Assembly (NCBI GenBank): GCA_023846275.1
Contig: JAIUJO010000184.1
Coordinates: 872,139 to 936,138, forward strand
Reading direction: 5' to 3'
From: Vanilla planifolia
Lineage: Eukaryota; Streptophyta; Magnoliopsida; Asparagales; Orchidaceae
DNA: 64,000 nt
Below, piece after piece: positions 40,501 to 52,074 of the stretch (positions are counted from its first letter, which is position 1; the number at the start of each line of letters is the position of its first letter). Position numbers and translations under genes: made by a program. The notes beneath the pieces are model-generated. The model worked only from the letters and a program-made list of their open reading frames with translations. It was not told where the DNA came from and ran no database searches.

Positions 40501-43500
40501 TATTTATTTTAAATAAAATAAATATATATTAAAGTTGGAATGAGATATTTTGAAAAAATTAATAATATAATCAAATCAAAAGCATATAATTATTGAATAA
40601 GTTGTGATATAGAACCATATAATAATAAACTGAATCAAAGCAAAAAACATTAAAGAAATGAGATAAACTATTTATTATAGCATTACAAGAGAATCAGGGG
40701 ATTGAGCATAACATTGTAGTTTGACAAATAGTGTATGATTTAAAATATCTCATGGACTATGAAAAAGTCCTATGAGTTTAAATGTATAAAATTACAAAAA
40801 TAAATGTTATATTAGACAGAGCACTTGTAAAATCAAACAATGTTGGTTTCATCACTATTAGACATAGGTTGGAATTATCTCGAACTATCAAAGAAAATAA
40901 CAAACAACAACAAAAACGTATTATCTTAATATTAGTTAAATTTGTATTAAAGTAGAAATGAGATAAATTGAATCAATGTAATGTCACAAAATTAAAGCTA
41001 TGTAATAAATGACACATGAGAAGAGAATTAGATATTTATTTCAATATAACTAAATAAAAATAAACAATTTCAATGAATAAGATAAATTCCATAGGAAATC
41101 TTTATTGCAAGAATTTAAGGTGATCGAGTATAATATCATTAATCACCAAATTTTGTATAAATCAAAATGTCTTGTAAGCTAAGCCTATAGAAAATAATTT
41201 AGAAAGAAATAATATAAAAATAAACATTTAATTGGATAGTGCTAATAGAGTCTATTCGAATGAAATTTTTTCATAACAATCACATGCAATTTCGAATTAT
41301 TATTAATTAAAAAATTACAAATATCTTCAATATTAAGAAAGTATTTTTTTAATATTAATAACATAAATATTAAAAATGAAATAAGACATTTTAAAGCTGT
41401 GTAATATAAAAAAATCAAAGACGTCTATAAGCTAAGAGGAAATTAAGTGTTACAAAGCAATATAAATAAATCGAAGTGGAAACTTTAATGAAATGACATG
41501 AATTGTATTGGAAAGTTACATTCCAAGGCACTATGGAGTTCGTGTATAATATCCCTAAATATCAAACAAGTTATGAATTAAAATGTCTCAAAAGTTATAA
41601 AGAAAGACAAGAAAAAATATTTAAAATATAAAAATAAAAATTTTATTACAATAAGCTCATTAAGGAGAGAGCAACATCATTTGCTTCTTTGAATCATAAC
41701 TCGTTTGTAATTGTAATGAACCACAAAAGTAAGTAATCTTAAATAAAAATAAATTATTATTGTGAAGTTAAGTGGTCATGTGTTAAAGTTCAACAAAGAT
41801 AAATTAAAACAATGTAATATATTAAAATGAAAGACGTCTAAAGGTTAAATAAGAGGAGATTTGGTGTGGGGTTGTAATATGACATATTAAAGAAAAAACT
41901 ATGAATGAAAAATATAAATTTGATGTAAAAACTACTCCCAAAGATAGTAAGGAGATCAAGTATATAATTTTCAATCATTAAAGCAATCTTGAATTAAATT
42001 TTGTTGTGATGCTTACAAAGGCCCAAGAAGCCAAAATATTTATATTATTTAATTATATATGTCATAAAGATGAGTCCATTTACTTTTTTTCATCTCAATC
42101 AGACTTCTTTTGGAATTATAAAAAAATTATTGAATGAAAAAATAATCAAAAAATTTTCATATTAATATTAAGTTAATTTATTTAAAAGCTAAAATGAGAT
42201 TATTTGAAATAATGCAATATAATTTATTCATAGGACATGTGAATTAGAGTTATATAGTAATATAAATCAAAACAAAGATAAAAATATTAATTAATAAGAA
42301 ATATTTAATGTGAATGTTGAATTCCATGGTACTATGAAGAATGGGTGAAACATTTCCATTTTTCTAATCTGGTGTGATTCAAAATGTCTCATAAAGCTTA
42401 CCAAACCAAAAGAGAAGAATTCTTTGAAAATTTAAAAATGTATATTTAATTGGACAAAGATCTTCCATAGGATTCTAATGACATTAATATTTCTCAATTG
42501 ATATTTTTTGGAATTACTACAAGTTACTAAATTTAATAATGTAAATAAGAATAACTTATTATTTTAATATAAAAAATTGTCAAAGCTTTGATGAGATAAA
42601 TTGAAACAATATAATATAAAAAAATAAAAAACATGTAATCGTACGTTGACAAGAACATTGTAATATAACCAAATTAAACAAAATAATTTGAAGAAAGTGA
42701 GATATATTATACAACAAAATTGCATTCTAACGTACTAAACAGATGTAGCCTAAGAACCTTGATCGATAACCAAGAACAAATCAAAGTATCTTGTAAAAAA
42801 CTCCAAAATAATATAAAATAAAATATATTAAAAATATAAAAATAAATAACTATTTTGATGGATCTTATCAAGTTGAGTTTAATGTTATTTTTTTCATCTT
42901 GATGAGACCTGGTTTAGATATATGTTGAACTACAAAGTTAAATACACATAAATAATAAAAATTTATTATTTTAACATTACAAAAACATATATTAAAGCTA
43001 AAATAAAAAAAATTAAAGTAATTTAATTTAATTAATTTACAGTGAGATAAAGGTCACATAATAGTAGAATTTACATTTCTTAATAAGATAAACAAACAAA
43101 AATAAAAGTTTTCAAGAAAAGAAATAAAGTTTTTAGATAAATTGAATTTGAAGATACTATTGAGATGGAGTGTACAATATTTTTTTTCAAATTAGGTTTG
43201 AATAAAAATAACTTGTAATGAGTGCTAAAATCATAAAAAGTAAAAAATTTAAAAAATAATAAAATTAGTATTTTGTTCGATGGAGGTTATCAAAGCGAGT
43301 TTAATATCATTTGTTTTGTCTCATTTGCATGTTGTTTAGAATCATGGTGAATTACAAAAAGTAAATAAGAATAAGCAAAAACACATTACAACTTTAATAT
43401 TAAGTAAATATATATTAAAGGTCCTTTCGGTGGAGATTTAGAGTTATATAGTAAAATATCCAAACCAAAACATAAAAGTTAAATAAATGAGATAAATTAT

Positions 43501-44340
43501 ATAAGAAAGTTGAATTTCAAGATACAAGGAGCTTGAACATAACATCGTTTGTAATGAAATAAAATAAAACCAAAAATGTCTTACAAAAAATACAAAAACC
43601 ATAAAAAAATTAAATATTTAGAAAAATTAAAATATATCTTTATTTGGATAAAGCACGTGGAGTCATGTCCAATGATATTTGTTTCCTCCTTATTAGATAT
43701 TATTTGGAATTAGTTTGACATACTAAAATAAACAAGCATGAATAATAATACATTATAATTTTACTATTACGTAAAAAAAATATTAAAGTTGAAATGAAAC
43801 AAATAGATTAAACATGACATAATGAAATAAAGGTATTGTAAGGGTCACATGATTTAATAATATGATTTTAATTGTGTTATAACCAAATTCATGCAAAAAA
43901 ACTAAAGAAATTAAATAAATTATTTGAGATAATTGCATTCAAAAATATTACAAAGATTGAGTGCAACATCCTCCATCGCCAAATTAGTTATGATTCAAAA
44001 AGACTTGCAAAACATAACAAAATTCATAAAAATTAAAAAAACAAAAAATATTAATAATAAATATCTGAAAGGATTGTGCTTACTGAGTTGAGTCTAGTGA
44101 TACTTTTTTGTCTTTATTAAACCTCATTTGAAATTATTCTCAATTAATAAAGTTAAAAACTCTAAATATAATTAATTTTAAGATAACCTATTTTAAAAGT
44201 AAATTGAGATGAATTGAATCAACGAAATATAACTCAATCAAAGAGACTTAAAGGTTAAATGTATTGAGAGCTAGACTTCTATAGTATCATAAAATAATCA
44301 AAGAAAACCATTTAGAGAAATAAGTTAACCTTAACTATCC
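28564..44340 (+). repeat. ~410-bp satellite array, forward orientation, right block
   Basis: The longest block of the same satellite. The landmark recurs near 29,108, 29,519, 29,855, 30,270, 30,680, 31,090, 31,470, 31,880, 32,295, 32,710, 33,110, 33,515, 33,940, 34,350, 34,765, 35,170, 35,560 and onward to about 43,985, with about 410 bp spacing. Monomers keep a common order of motifs but are strongly diverged and AT-rich. Open frames of 60-105 codons (such as 34,411-34,728 and 35,014-35,295, minus strand) are not shared by neighbouring monomers and are rejected as genes. The block ends at about 44,340 inside a monomer, after agaaataagtta, where LINE sequence begins. Confidence 0.88.
37209..37315 (+). 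repeat. 53-bp tandem duplication inside a satellite monomer
   Basis: The 38-base segment beginning taatattatgcaaacatata and ending gatatgaagtt occurs at 37,209 and again at 37,262 with no difference over its length. The surrounding satellite is heavily diverged, so this duplication is much younger than the array. Confidence 0.9.
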
Positions 44341-44950
44341 AACTTCATCCAATGGGAGCTCCAACAACCTTGATTGGCTATTTCTTACATCTTATGTACT
44401 CGTCTTTTCATGAGTTGGATTAAAAATAAATTTTTACATAGTTTTGCAAGATGATCCCATTATTGGAATTAGTAGTATTATTTAGGATGACATTAGTGGG
44501 CTTATTGTTAGACTTAGAAAGACTTTTGTTTTAGGTACCACTTTTGCCATAGAGATGATTGCCATTATTGAGGCAATGGAACACCTTAGAATGTTACTTC
44601 CTAATATCCAAGTAGTAATGATTGAATTAGACTTTACTAAAGCTATTAATATAGTGTCCCAGTTGCTTTTGTCTAAAGAGTGTTGAGGTTCTTAGCATAA
44701 TGTTATTACAAATGTTCAGCTTATGTTGTTTTTTAAACTACCTCCGAAAAAGTGCCAAGACAACATTTCTACAAACTAGGTCACTTATCATGCATTATTG
44801 TACTATTTTATTTGTAATTTGTAATTACCCCTTCCAAAACTACTTCAACTTGGTCTTCTTAAAATTTTATGTTTTAACATCTTTAAACAAAGCATGATGT
44901 AGGCTTTAGTATTTCTTTATCAAGGAACCAAATGACATAAACTTACAAAG
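44341..44950 (+). pseudogene. 5'-truncated LINE 3' end: RNase H remnant and tail
   Basis: Frames from about 44,425 read LKINFYIVLQDDP, IGISSII, stop, DDISG, then FAIEMIAIIEAMEHLRML and a VVMIELDFTKAINIV run to about 44,650. This is the order of the RNase H domain at the C-terminus of plant L1-type ORF2 (start LK-N-F-D-G, middle E-A-I-x-E-A, then the D of the third strand). The tail at 44,840-44,940 (ttcttaaaattttatgtttt through gatgtaggctttag and atcaaggaacc) aligns with the tail at 62,510-62,620. Everything 5' of RNase H is missing and satellite abuts, as expected for a 5'-truncated LINE insertion. No poly(A) tail is clear. Confidence 0.78.
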
Positions 44951-45999
44951 ACATAATGAGTTGGATTGGTGCAATGGATGTAAGTGATGGTGTTGTATGT
45001 ACAGAATGTGATGTACGATTTGTTGGTCAGTGACATTGGTGGCTGAAGGAGGGGAAAAATGATGGTGGATGGAGACAGCATTAGTAAAGCTAGTTTTTGG
45101 CCAATGCTAGTAGCTCACTATATGGATAGTTACACATCTTAATGTTTAACTCTAGTTCCAACAAATTTTGAGACAGACCTAGAATTCATAATCCTCTTGG
45201 TACATAGTGAGGAGCAACGATCTATGGCTAGAGAAAACTCTTGCAAGATTTTAAAAAAATAGAAAAAATAAAGAGTAGTGTGGCACAAATATCCTCATCA
45301 TGAATGGTTAATGATAATGTTTAGAGTCCAATTGGTAACACATCTAAGCCTAATAATCCCTTTGGTGAACATTGTAGAATCTAGGATTATCTTTATGGTT
45401 TGAACTCTAATGAACATTGGTGATGGAGTTTAGGGAAACACATGAAACAATTTATTACTATTAATGAAAACCTCATAGTTAGACAAGCCTTATTATAATG
45501 TGCATATGTTTGAGGATGATTCAAGTGCTTCTTTTATGGATACATGGTGCTTTAATAGTGGAATTACACAAAATCAGGTACATGATAAAAAGAAAAAATC
45601 TAATTTCACTGAATAAGGAACTTGGTTGGAATAAACATACTAAATTATATATCCACTCACAAGAGAAATCTCCAAGTCCCAAAAGAGATGATGTGGGTGA
45701 TTTATGTAGCTGCACATAAGGTTCATGTGAAAATATTGTAGTGATCATGGAAGGCAATCCTTAGGATGAGAAACTTGAATCACTTATCCAAATTTAAGTA
45801 AGCTTTAAGAGGTGATGAATAAAGGGAAAATGAGCAATATTAATTTGACACTATTGGGAGGTCCCCTCATTAATTACTCAGAGTGATCAAGCAATTTTGA
45901 TGTTAAGGTGTTAGCTTCAAAGGATACCCTTTTCAACAGTAATGTTGAAATACAACTATCAAACGAGGCATGTGAATGACAAACTCACTACCACCACTT
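44951..45999 (+). other. Probable LINE 5' region, coding content not recognised
   Basis: This lies between the truncated LINE 3' end and the readable ORF1 of the second LINE. It is less AT-rich than the satellite. Two overlapping opposite-strand open frames (45,498-45,719 plus and 45,521-45,757 minus) show no similarity I recognise. By position it may be the 5' untranslated region and ORF1 N-terminus of the second LINE, or the remains of another insertion. Confidence 0.4.
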
Positions 46000-47036
46000 C
46001 AACATCGAGCGTATAGTGTACAAAGTTCGTTTCCATGTCAATGGTAGGACAAAATGTTATAATAAATGCGTAACCATGTGAGAGGATTTTGGTTTAGGGA
46101 GTTGATAGTTGGGTTTTTCTATCTATACTTATATTCAATTATAGATAGAGAATATGTGTAGTTTTGAGTACCAAGGTAAGTTACTGGCTTTGAATTATGG
46201 TTATATAAGTGGAGACCAAAATTTAAACCAGATACTTTAGTGATTATGTGTGCTTTAATCTGGATTCATTTACTTATTCTCTTTTTCTATTGAGATAGAG
46301 AGAATTTATTACATAGTGCCAAAGATATTCAAGATCCTTTTTTGATTGATTGTTGAAACTTGATATGTAATGTTCACTCTTTGCTAAGGAGTCTATTAAA
46401 ATTGACTTTTTAAAATAATAGAGAGTAGGAATATTGATTAATGGACCCTTGGGTTGATCTTCTTAGAGATTTGACATTGAGGGATTATCCATGATTTGAA
46501 CACATGTGGCTAGGTGGGACATGCTCCTAGATCATACACATAGTGAATTAATACTCATGGCTACTATCGTTAAGAGAAAGCCCTTGAAATAAAAAAACAT
46601 AATTAGGATAAAAATGGGCTATCTATTTTTACACCAGTGGGTACAAAGGATAATGAGCATAAGAGACAAGGACTTGGACCTTGAATGGTAGTTTAACCAA
46701 GGAAAATGAGTCTAATTTCTTCAATAGAAGGGAGATAGATTGTAATAGGTAAAGATAAAAGTAAGCAGTAGGTGCAAAAAAAAACAAATATGTGGGTACA
46801 ATGCAAGTAATGCAAAGGGATAGGTTTTGTAATAGGAAATTGTGACTTGGTTAGATAGGTATTGAGAGGTTGTTTGTAGTGTTTCTTTTTCACTTGTTGC
46901 ATTAGACTTACATGTCACAAATTTCTAGATGTATTGGATCACAAACATCGGGACTATGTTTTGATTAAAGATTAGGCTAGGCTCGAGCATGGCAAAAATT
47001 GCAAGGAGGGGGAAACAAGATGGCCCATATACTAGG
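46000..47036 (+). pseudogene. LINE ORF1 pseudogene, DUF4283-like with zinc knuckle
   Basis: ORF1 of plant L1 elements is an RNA-binding protein. The frame at 46,201-46,360 reads LYKWRPKFKPDTLVIM, then ALIWIHLLILFFY, stop, DRENLLHSAKDI. This matches the ORF1 block with a W-x-P-x-F-x-P turn, a W-I-R-L core and a conserved Tyr-Trp-Asp region. A decayed zinc knuckle is likely near 46,880-46,918 (CFFFTCCI...TCH). Frames after it, LDVLDHKHRDYVLIKD and LEHGKNCKEGE, would be the ORF1 end. The array's first unit starts inside this region at 46,672. Stops lie in all frames. Confidence 0.72.
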
Positions 47037-47199
47037 TATCATTATTAATAGCTTTATAAATTTCTCCATTGTTCATAGTATAAATAAGCATTAAATAAGA
47101 AATAAAGTGGAAATGCAATTTTTACGGCTATACACAAAAGTGGTTGGTTTGAGAAGCTCTAATCTACTAAGGATTTGAAGGAATATTCTCAACATATTT

Positions 47200-48045
47200 T
47201 CTAAGGAATATTTCCTAATGATTAATTATTGCACCATTGCATTAGCCATTTTAAAAAAATTATTTTAACATGTCTGTAAAAGCTTTGTTCTTTGGTTACA
47301 TCTTTCAAATAGCTTATTAACTTTTTAATAGTTAAAATCAAAAGTTTTTTTATAAATACTTAACCAATATAAATGGAATAACTAATGAACAAGAATCAAT
47401 CTCTAAGATCTCAACAAAGTTGCTCCTAAATATTCTACTTGTGTAAATTCTATTAGCAGCAACTTTGAGTTCTACTTAAATAATCAAAATTTTTTATTTA
47501 AGCCTTGCATGTCTAAACCTTCAAAATCTCATTTCTCTTCTTAAATTAAATTTCCTTTTGCCTTGTTCTATTAATCAACGAGCATAAAACATTCTATAAA
47601 GTTAGCAAATTTTTTTCGTCTTGCTGTATTTTTCTTTTTCTCTTGGGTTTGGAGGTCTGACATTTGTGAAAGTCTAAGATTAAGCTCATGAAATCTACGG
47701 TTATTGTTGAACCTACAAAAGCTAGTAAGTTGAGGTGAACCTTAAGAAAAAATTTCAAGTTATAGCCCTTTCCTGATTGTATTTTTCTTATCCTTATTAG
47801 AGGTGGACATATATTTTAATTTGATTTAATAACTAAACATTTTGGTGTATCATTCTAATTTTTATCTTAATTTTTTATCATGTTAAAAAAATAATATATA
47901 TATATATAAATATAATGAATGTTTTCTAAAAACCTATAAGTTTTTTTGGGAATAAAAGTACGTTTAAAAAATAAAAATTATTCTTAAGACAATAATTCAC
48001 TCCCTTGTTGTGAGATTTGCACATAGTTTTTTACTTTAGATAACA
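47200..48045 (+). mobile_element. Solo copia LTR in unit 1
   Basis: Aligned with the right LTR of the copia element (27,750-28,563): tataaatacttaaccaatat, aatgaacaagaatcaatct, gacatttgtgaaagtc, attagaggtggacata, and the end ttcactcccttgttgtgag, atttgcacatag, tagataaca. It has no internal copia genes, so it is the residue of LTR-LTR recombination. It sits where the LINE endonuclease should be. Its left border is uncertain and could lie as far back as about 47,036. Confidence 0.78.
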
Positions 48046-48189
48046 TTAAAGAAATGGACTATAACAAAAATTCATAACAATCTCAGTATCCTTATCAACA
48101 AGACAAGGAAATCTAGGAACTTCAACTTAGATAACCTATGAATAACTTAACTAATTCAAAACATGATTGCTTAGTAAAATGTAATGCTT

Positions 48190-49830
48190 CCTATCACACA
48201 TCCTTTGCTTTACAAGAAGCATGCTGGTTGTAGTGTCTTCAGCATAATTATGCCCCATTTAGGGATCAAAACATTTATCTTTTCAAGGTGGCATCTACCT
48301 CTTCTTCTAAAAGGATCTATAACCACAAACATAAAAATGTTATAAGAGAACTAATGGCCTCCCCAACAAAGTTTAGAGAAATTTTATTTAGCATTTCAAT
48401 ACAAAGTGGTGTTGCCTAGTGCAGTGTGAGACTCCTCTCCCCTTTCAACCTTATAGACTATTAATAATGAACATGTGGCTACACTTATGTCTCCAAATAG
48501 TGATGATGGCATCATATTTATGGTGATTTCTATCAAAAGAAATAAATCCTTTGAGATGGATGCCTTTTCATTTGAGTTTGTGCATGGTTATCGAATGATG
48601 ACCCCATATGGGCATTATTATAGCTGTAAAACAATTCTTTAAAGGTACCTTTATATCAAAAGGATGGAAAAGCACACTAATCATACTTATCTCTAAAGTT
48701 AAAAGAGCATCCAAACTTGAGCAATTTCTTATAAAGTTGTGATAAACATTTTGGTGGCTAGACCAAAGGTGGGGCATCCTTAGATCACTACTTAAGAGCA
48801 AATTATTTTTGTGCTAAGACATCGTATATCTAATAATATTCCTTTGGAATAGGAAATCACTACCCATTTGCACCAATCTAACTCCAAAGAAGGTTTGGTT
48901 GAGCTAAAAATCAATATGAATAAGAATTATGACAAGGTAAATTAGAAATTTATGAGTCATATGATTAGCAATTTATGGTTCCTTACCCTTTGATGGGATT
49001 ATATTAAGGTCCATTTTAGTGCACCAAGATTTGGCGTTATGCATGATAATATCCAAGTGCTATAGATCAAAGCAACTTAGGGTCATAAATAAGGATGTCA
49101 TCTCTCACCATACCTGTTTACTATTTTGTCAGAGAACCTCTGATGGCTTATTTAGGGTTAGCTTGATCATGCTACCTTTATTTGGCTTAAGATTGATGTT
49201 TCTTCCACTATGATTACCAATTTCTTGTATGTTTATGAATTAAAGATTTAAATGCTAGTAACTTGTGCTATAATGAAGAAATAACGGAGTAGTATAGGCA
49301 TCACTTATATTAGGTGACAAATTTAAACAAATTAAGAGTATTATTTAGCAAAGTGATGCACTCCGAGTTTAAGAAGATTGCTGTAGAAAAACTACATATA
49401 CTTTAAGCTACTGAATTGAGATATCTAAGAATAGCAATTGTAATAATAAAACTTTAGAAAAAAGGTTTCAATTTCAATTTTAATCATGTTGAACACTATG
49501 TCATGATGGTTGATAAGGCCACTATGCTAGCCCATATTGTCATTATAAACTCAATGTTTTCTACTATTCCTTCCTTTTACTTAGCCCACACATTAATTTC
49601 TAGCTGCAATATAGTAGAGTTCAAGAAATTATTCATCATCTATTGTGGTGTAGTTCAAGTGAGAATGGCATAATAGGTTATGCCTATTAAGAAATGACAA
49701 CTCTATGTAAGGATTATGAAGGATTCAATGTTCACAGTTTGACACGTGGTAGTCAGTGCTGATAAGAAAAAGCTATAATTAAGCTATTTCTCTGGAAGAC
49801 TATTCGTGGGTTCAGTCAATCATGTACAAG
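48190..49830 (+). pseudogene. LINE reverse transcriptase pseudogene, unit 1
   Basis: Plant L1-type RT. The linker before RT reads ALQEACWL, stop, then RDQNIYLFKVASTSSSKRI (48,207-48,320). The RT core reads NILVARPKVGHP near 48,745, EQIIFVLRHRISNNI, HLHQSNSKEGLVELKINMNK (48,870-48,930) with YDKVN, stop (usual Trp), then KFMSHMI. QGCHLSPYLFTILSENLS at about 49,090-49,140 is the conserved RQG-PLSP-LF block. The FADD catalytic block appears as LYVYEL near 49,222, with both Asp lost. The thumb reads INSMFSTIPSFYLAHTLISS near 49,545. Endonuclease is absent. Many in-frame stops make it dead. Confidence 0.9.
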
Positions 49831-50380
49831 TACTTAATGACAAATAATAATTTCTATTTTCTTCGCAGATCACCTCATACATGTAAGTTACTTAAATTAT
49901 AACCCTCTACACAACAAATAATATGGTTTGGTGGAATGTTGTGAGTAATTGTTTTTCCTTTTTGCTGGATAATTATCTTCATATCCTTCTTATTGTTACT
50001 TGAACAACCTATCTTAACATAGATGTGGAGAATCCAAAAGTTTTAGTAAAGCTACTTAAGGGGTATGGGATTTTGGATCACAACATTTTTCAAAAATTAT
50101 TCCTGGAAAATTTTCTATTTTAGATTCTATATTGTCCTTGGACTAAACTTATGGGAATAACTATAAGGATGTTAGCTACATTTTTTAGCTCCTTCAGATA
50201 TCGATGAATGCATGAGTGGCTACAACTTTTGAAGTAGTCAACCATGCTACTTTGTCATTAATCATCCTTCAGTGTGCTGACTTTTTAGGCACATATAGAA
50301 AAGGTATTCAACTCAATTACACTACAATTGAACATTTGCATTATAGGTACTACTTGATACAACACTACAATCATGTCGAG
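49831..50380 (+). other. LINE post-RT region, unit 1
   Basis: By position this is the C-terminal part of ORF2 between the RT thumb and RNase H, where plant L1 elements carry a zinc-binding RT-associated domain. I cannot read a clear Cys/His pattern through the stops. The same stretch recurs in units 2-4. Confidence 0.45.
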
Positions 50381-50555
50381 AAAGGGTTGTGAAGTTCTTA
50401 GTGGGAGATTTATTACCTCTTACAAGAGTCTTCCTCCAATCAGTTAGTTTAAGTTCAATTGCAACATAGCTATGCATGATGACTTGAATGTTAGAATTTG
50501 TATTATTACATGGGATGACATAAGTAAACCTATTACTATTATTGAAGAAACAAGT
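50381..50555 (+). pseudogene. Truncated LINE RNase H start, unit 1
   Basis: The frame reads LPPIS, stop, FKFNCNIAMHDDLNVRICII then TWDDISKPITI and stops short at the array junction. It aligns with LKINFYIVLQDDP...DDISG in the LINE fragment at 44,425. It is cut by the join to ORF1 sequence after gaagaaac. Confidence 0.8.
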
Positions 50556-51084
50556 ACTTGGACCTTGAATGGTAGTTTAACCAAGGAAAATGAGTCTAAT
50601 TTCTTCAATAGAAGGGAGATGGATTGTAATAGGTAAAGATAAAAGTAAGCAGTAGGTGCAAAAAAAAAACAAATATGTGGGTACAATGCAAGTAATGCAA
50701 AGGGATAGGTTTTGTAATAGGAAATTGTGACTTGGTTAGATAGGTACTGAGAGGTTGTTTGTAGTGTTTCTTTTTCACTTGTTGCATTAGACTTACATGT
50801 CACAAATTTCTAGATGTATTGGATCACAAACATCGGGACTATGTTTTGATTAAAGATTAGGCTAGGCTCGAGCATGGCAAAAATTGCAAGGAGGGGGAAA
50901 CAAGATGGCCCTTATACTAGGTATCATTATTAATAGCTTTACAAATTTCTCCATTGTTCATAGTATAAATAAGCATTAAATAAGAAATAAAGTGGAAATG
51001 CAATTTTTACGGCTATACACAAAAGTGGTTGGTTTGAGAAGCTCTAATCTACTAAGGATTTGAAGGAATATTCTCAACATATTT

Positions 51085-51930
51085 TCTAAGGAATATTTCC
51101 TAATGATTAATTATTGCACCATTGCATTAGCCATTTTAAAAAAATTATTTTAACATGTCTGTAAAAGCTTTGTTCTTTGGTTACATCTTTCAAATAGCTT
51201 ATTAACTTTTTAATAGTTAAAATCAAAAGTTTTTTTATAAATACTTAACCAATATAAATGGAATAACTAATGAACAAGAATCAATCTCTAAGATCTCAAC
51301 AAAGTTGCTCCTAAATATTCTACTTGTGTAAATTCTATTAGCAGCAACTTTGAGTTCTACTTAAATAATCAAAATTTTTTATTTAAGCCTTGCATGTCTA
51401 AACCTTCAAAATCTCATTTCTCTTCTTAAATTAAATTTCCTTTTGCCTTGTTCTATTAATCAACGAGCATAAAACATTCTATAAAGTTAGCAAATTTTTT
51501 TCGTCTTGCTGTATTTTTCTTTTTCTCTTGGGTTTGGAGGTCTGACATTTGTGAAAGTCTAAGATTAAGCTCATGAAATCTACGGTTATTGTTGAACCTA
51601 CAAAAGCTAGTAAGTTGAGGTGAACCTTAAGAAAAAATTTCAAGTTATAGCCCTTTCCTGATTGTATTTTTCTTATCCTTACTAGAGGTGGACATATATT
51701 TTAATTTGATTTAATAACTAAACATTTTGGTGTATCATTCTAATTTTTATCTTAATTTTTTATCATGTTAAAAAAAGAATATATATATATATAAATATAA
51801 TGAATGTTTTCTAAAAACCTATAAGTTTTTTTGGGAATAAAAGTACGTTTAAAAAATAAAAATTATTCTTAAGACAATAATTCACTCCCTTGTTGTGAGA
51901 TTTGCACATAGTTTTTTACTTTAGATAACA
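51085..51930 (+). mobile_element. Solo copia LTR in unit 2
   Basis: Same LTR in the same place as in unit 1, ending tagataaca at 51,930. Identical placement shows that the LTR was already there when the unit was amplified. Confidence 0.78.
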
Positions 51931-52074
51931 TTAAAGAAATGGACTATAACAAAAATTCATAACAATCTCAGTATCCTTATCAACAAGACAAGGAAATCTA
52001 GGAACTTCAACTTAGATAACCTATGAATAACTTAACTAATTCAAAACATGATTGCTTAGTAAAATGTAATGCTT

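Larger units (their letters stand above)
46672..50555 (+). repeat. LINE array unit 1
   Basis: First unit, continuous on the left with ORF1. Unit-specific bases include gagatagattg near 46,732 (gagatggattg in the others), gtattgagagg near 46,857 (gtactgagagg elsewhere), the dinucleotide run aataatatatatat near 47,889, gttgataaggcc near 49,508 (gttcataaggcc elsewhere) and ccttggactaaac near 50,138 (one G fewer than the others). Confidence 0.95.

Noticed and set aside
45498-45757. A small gene on either strand between the two LINE copies
   Set aside because: Two open frames overlap on opposite strands, neither has a recognisable domain, and their placement fits the decayed 5' part of a LINE.
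46693-46918. Minus-strand open frames of 65-69 codons near the start of each unit, and a 119-codon version at 50,444-50,803
   Set aside because: These are antisense to ORF1 zinc-knuckle sequence, and the longer one crosses the artificial unit junction. They have no recognisable domain.
47885-47915. A promoter TATA cluster at the at-dinucleotide run
   Set aside because: It is a short length-variable dinucleotide tract near the LTR end, shared by all units. There is no supporting transcription signal.
48568-48801. A 77-codon minus-strand open frame conserved in all four LINE units (also at 52,453, 56,337 and 60,222)
   Set aside because: It is antisense to the LINE RT fossil. Its conservation reflects the recent tandem duplication, not selection.
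49019-49213. A 64-codon plus-strand open frame conserved in all four units (also at 52,904, 56,788 and 60,673)
   Set aside because: It is a shifted frame through the RT block that contains QGCHLSPYLF. The true RT similarity is in a different frame with stops.
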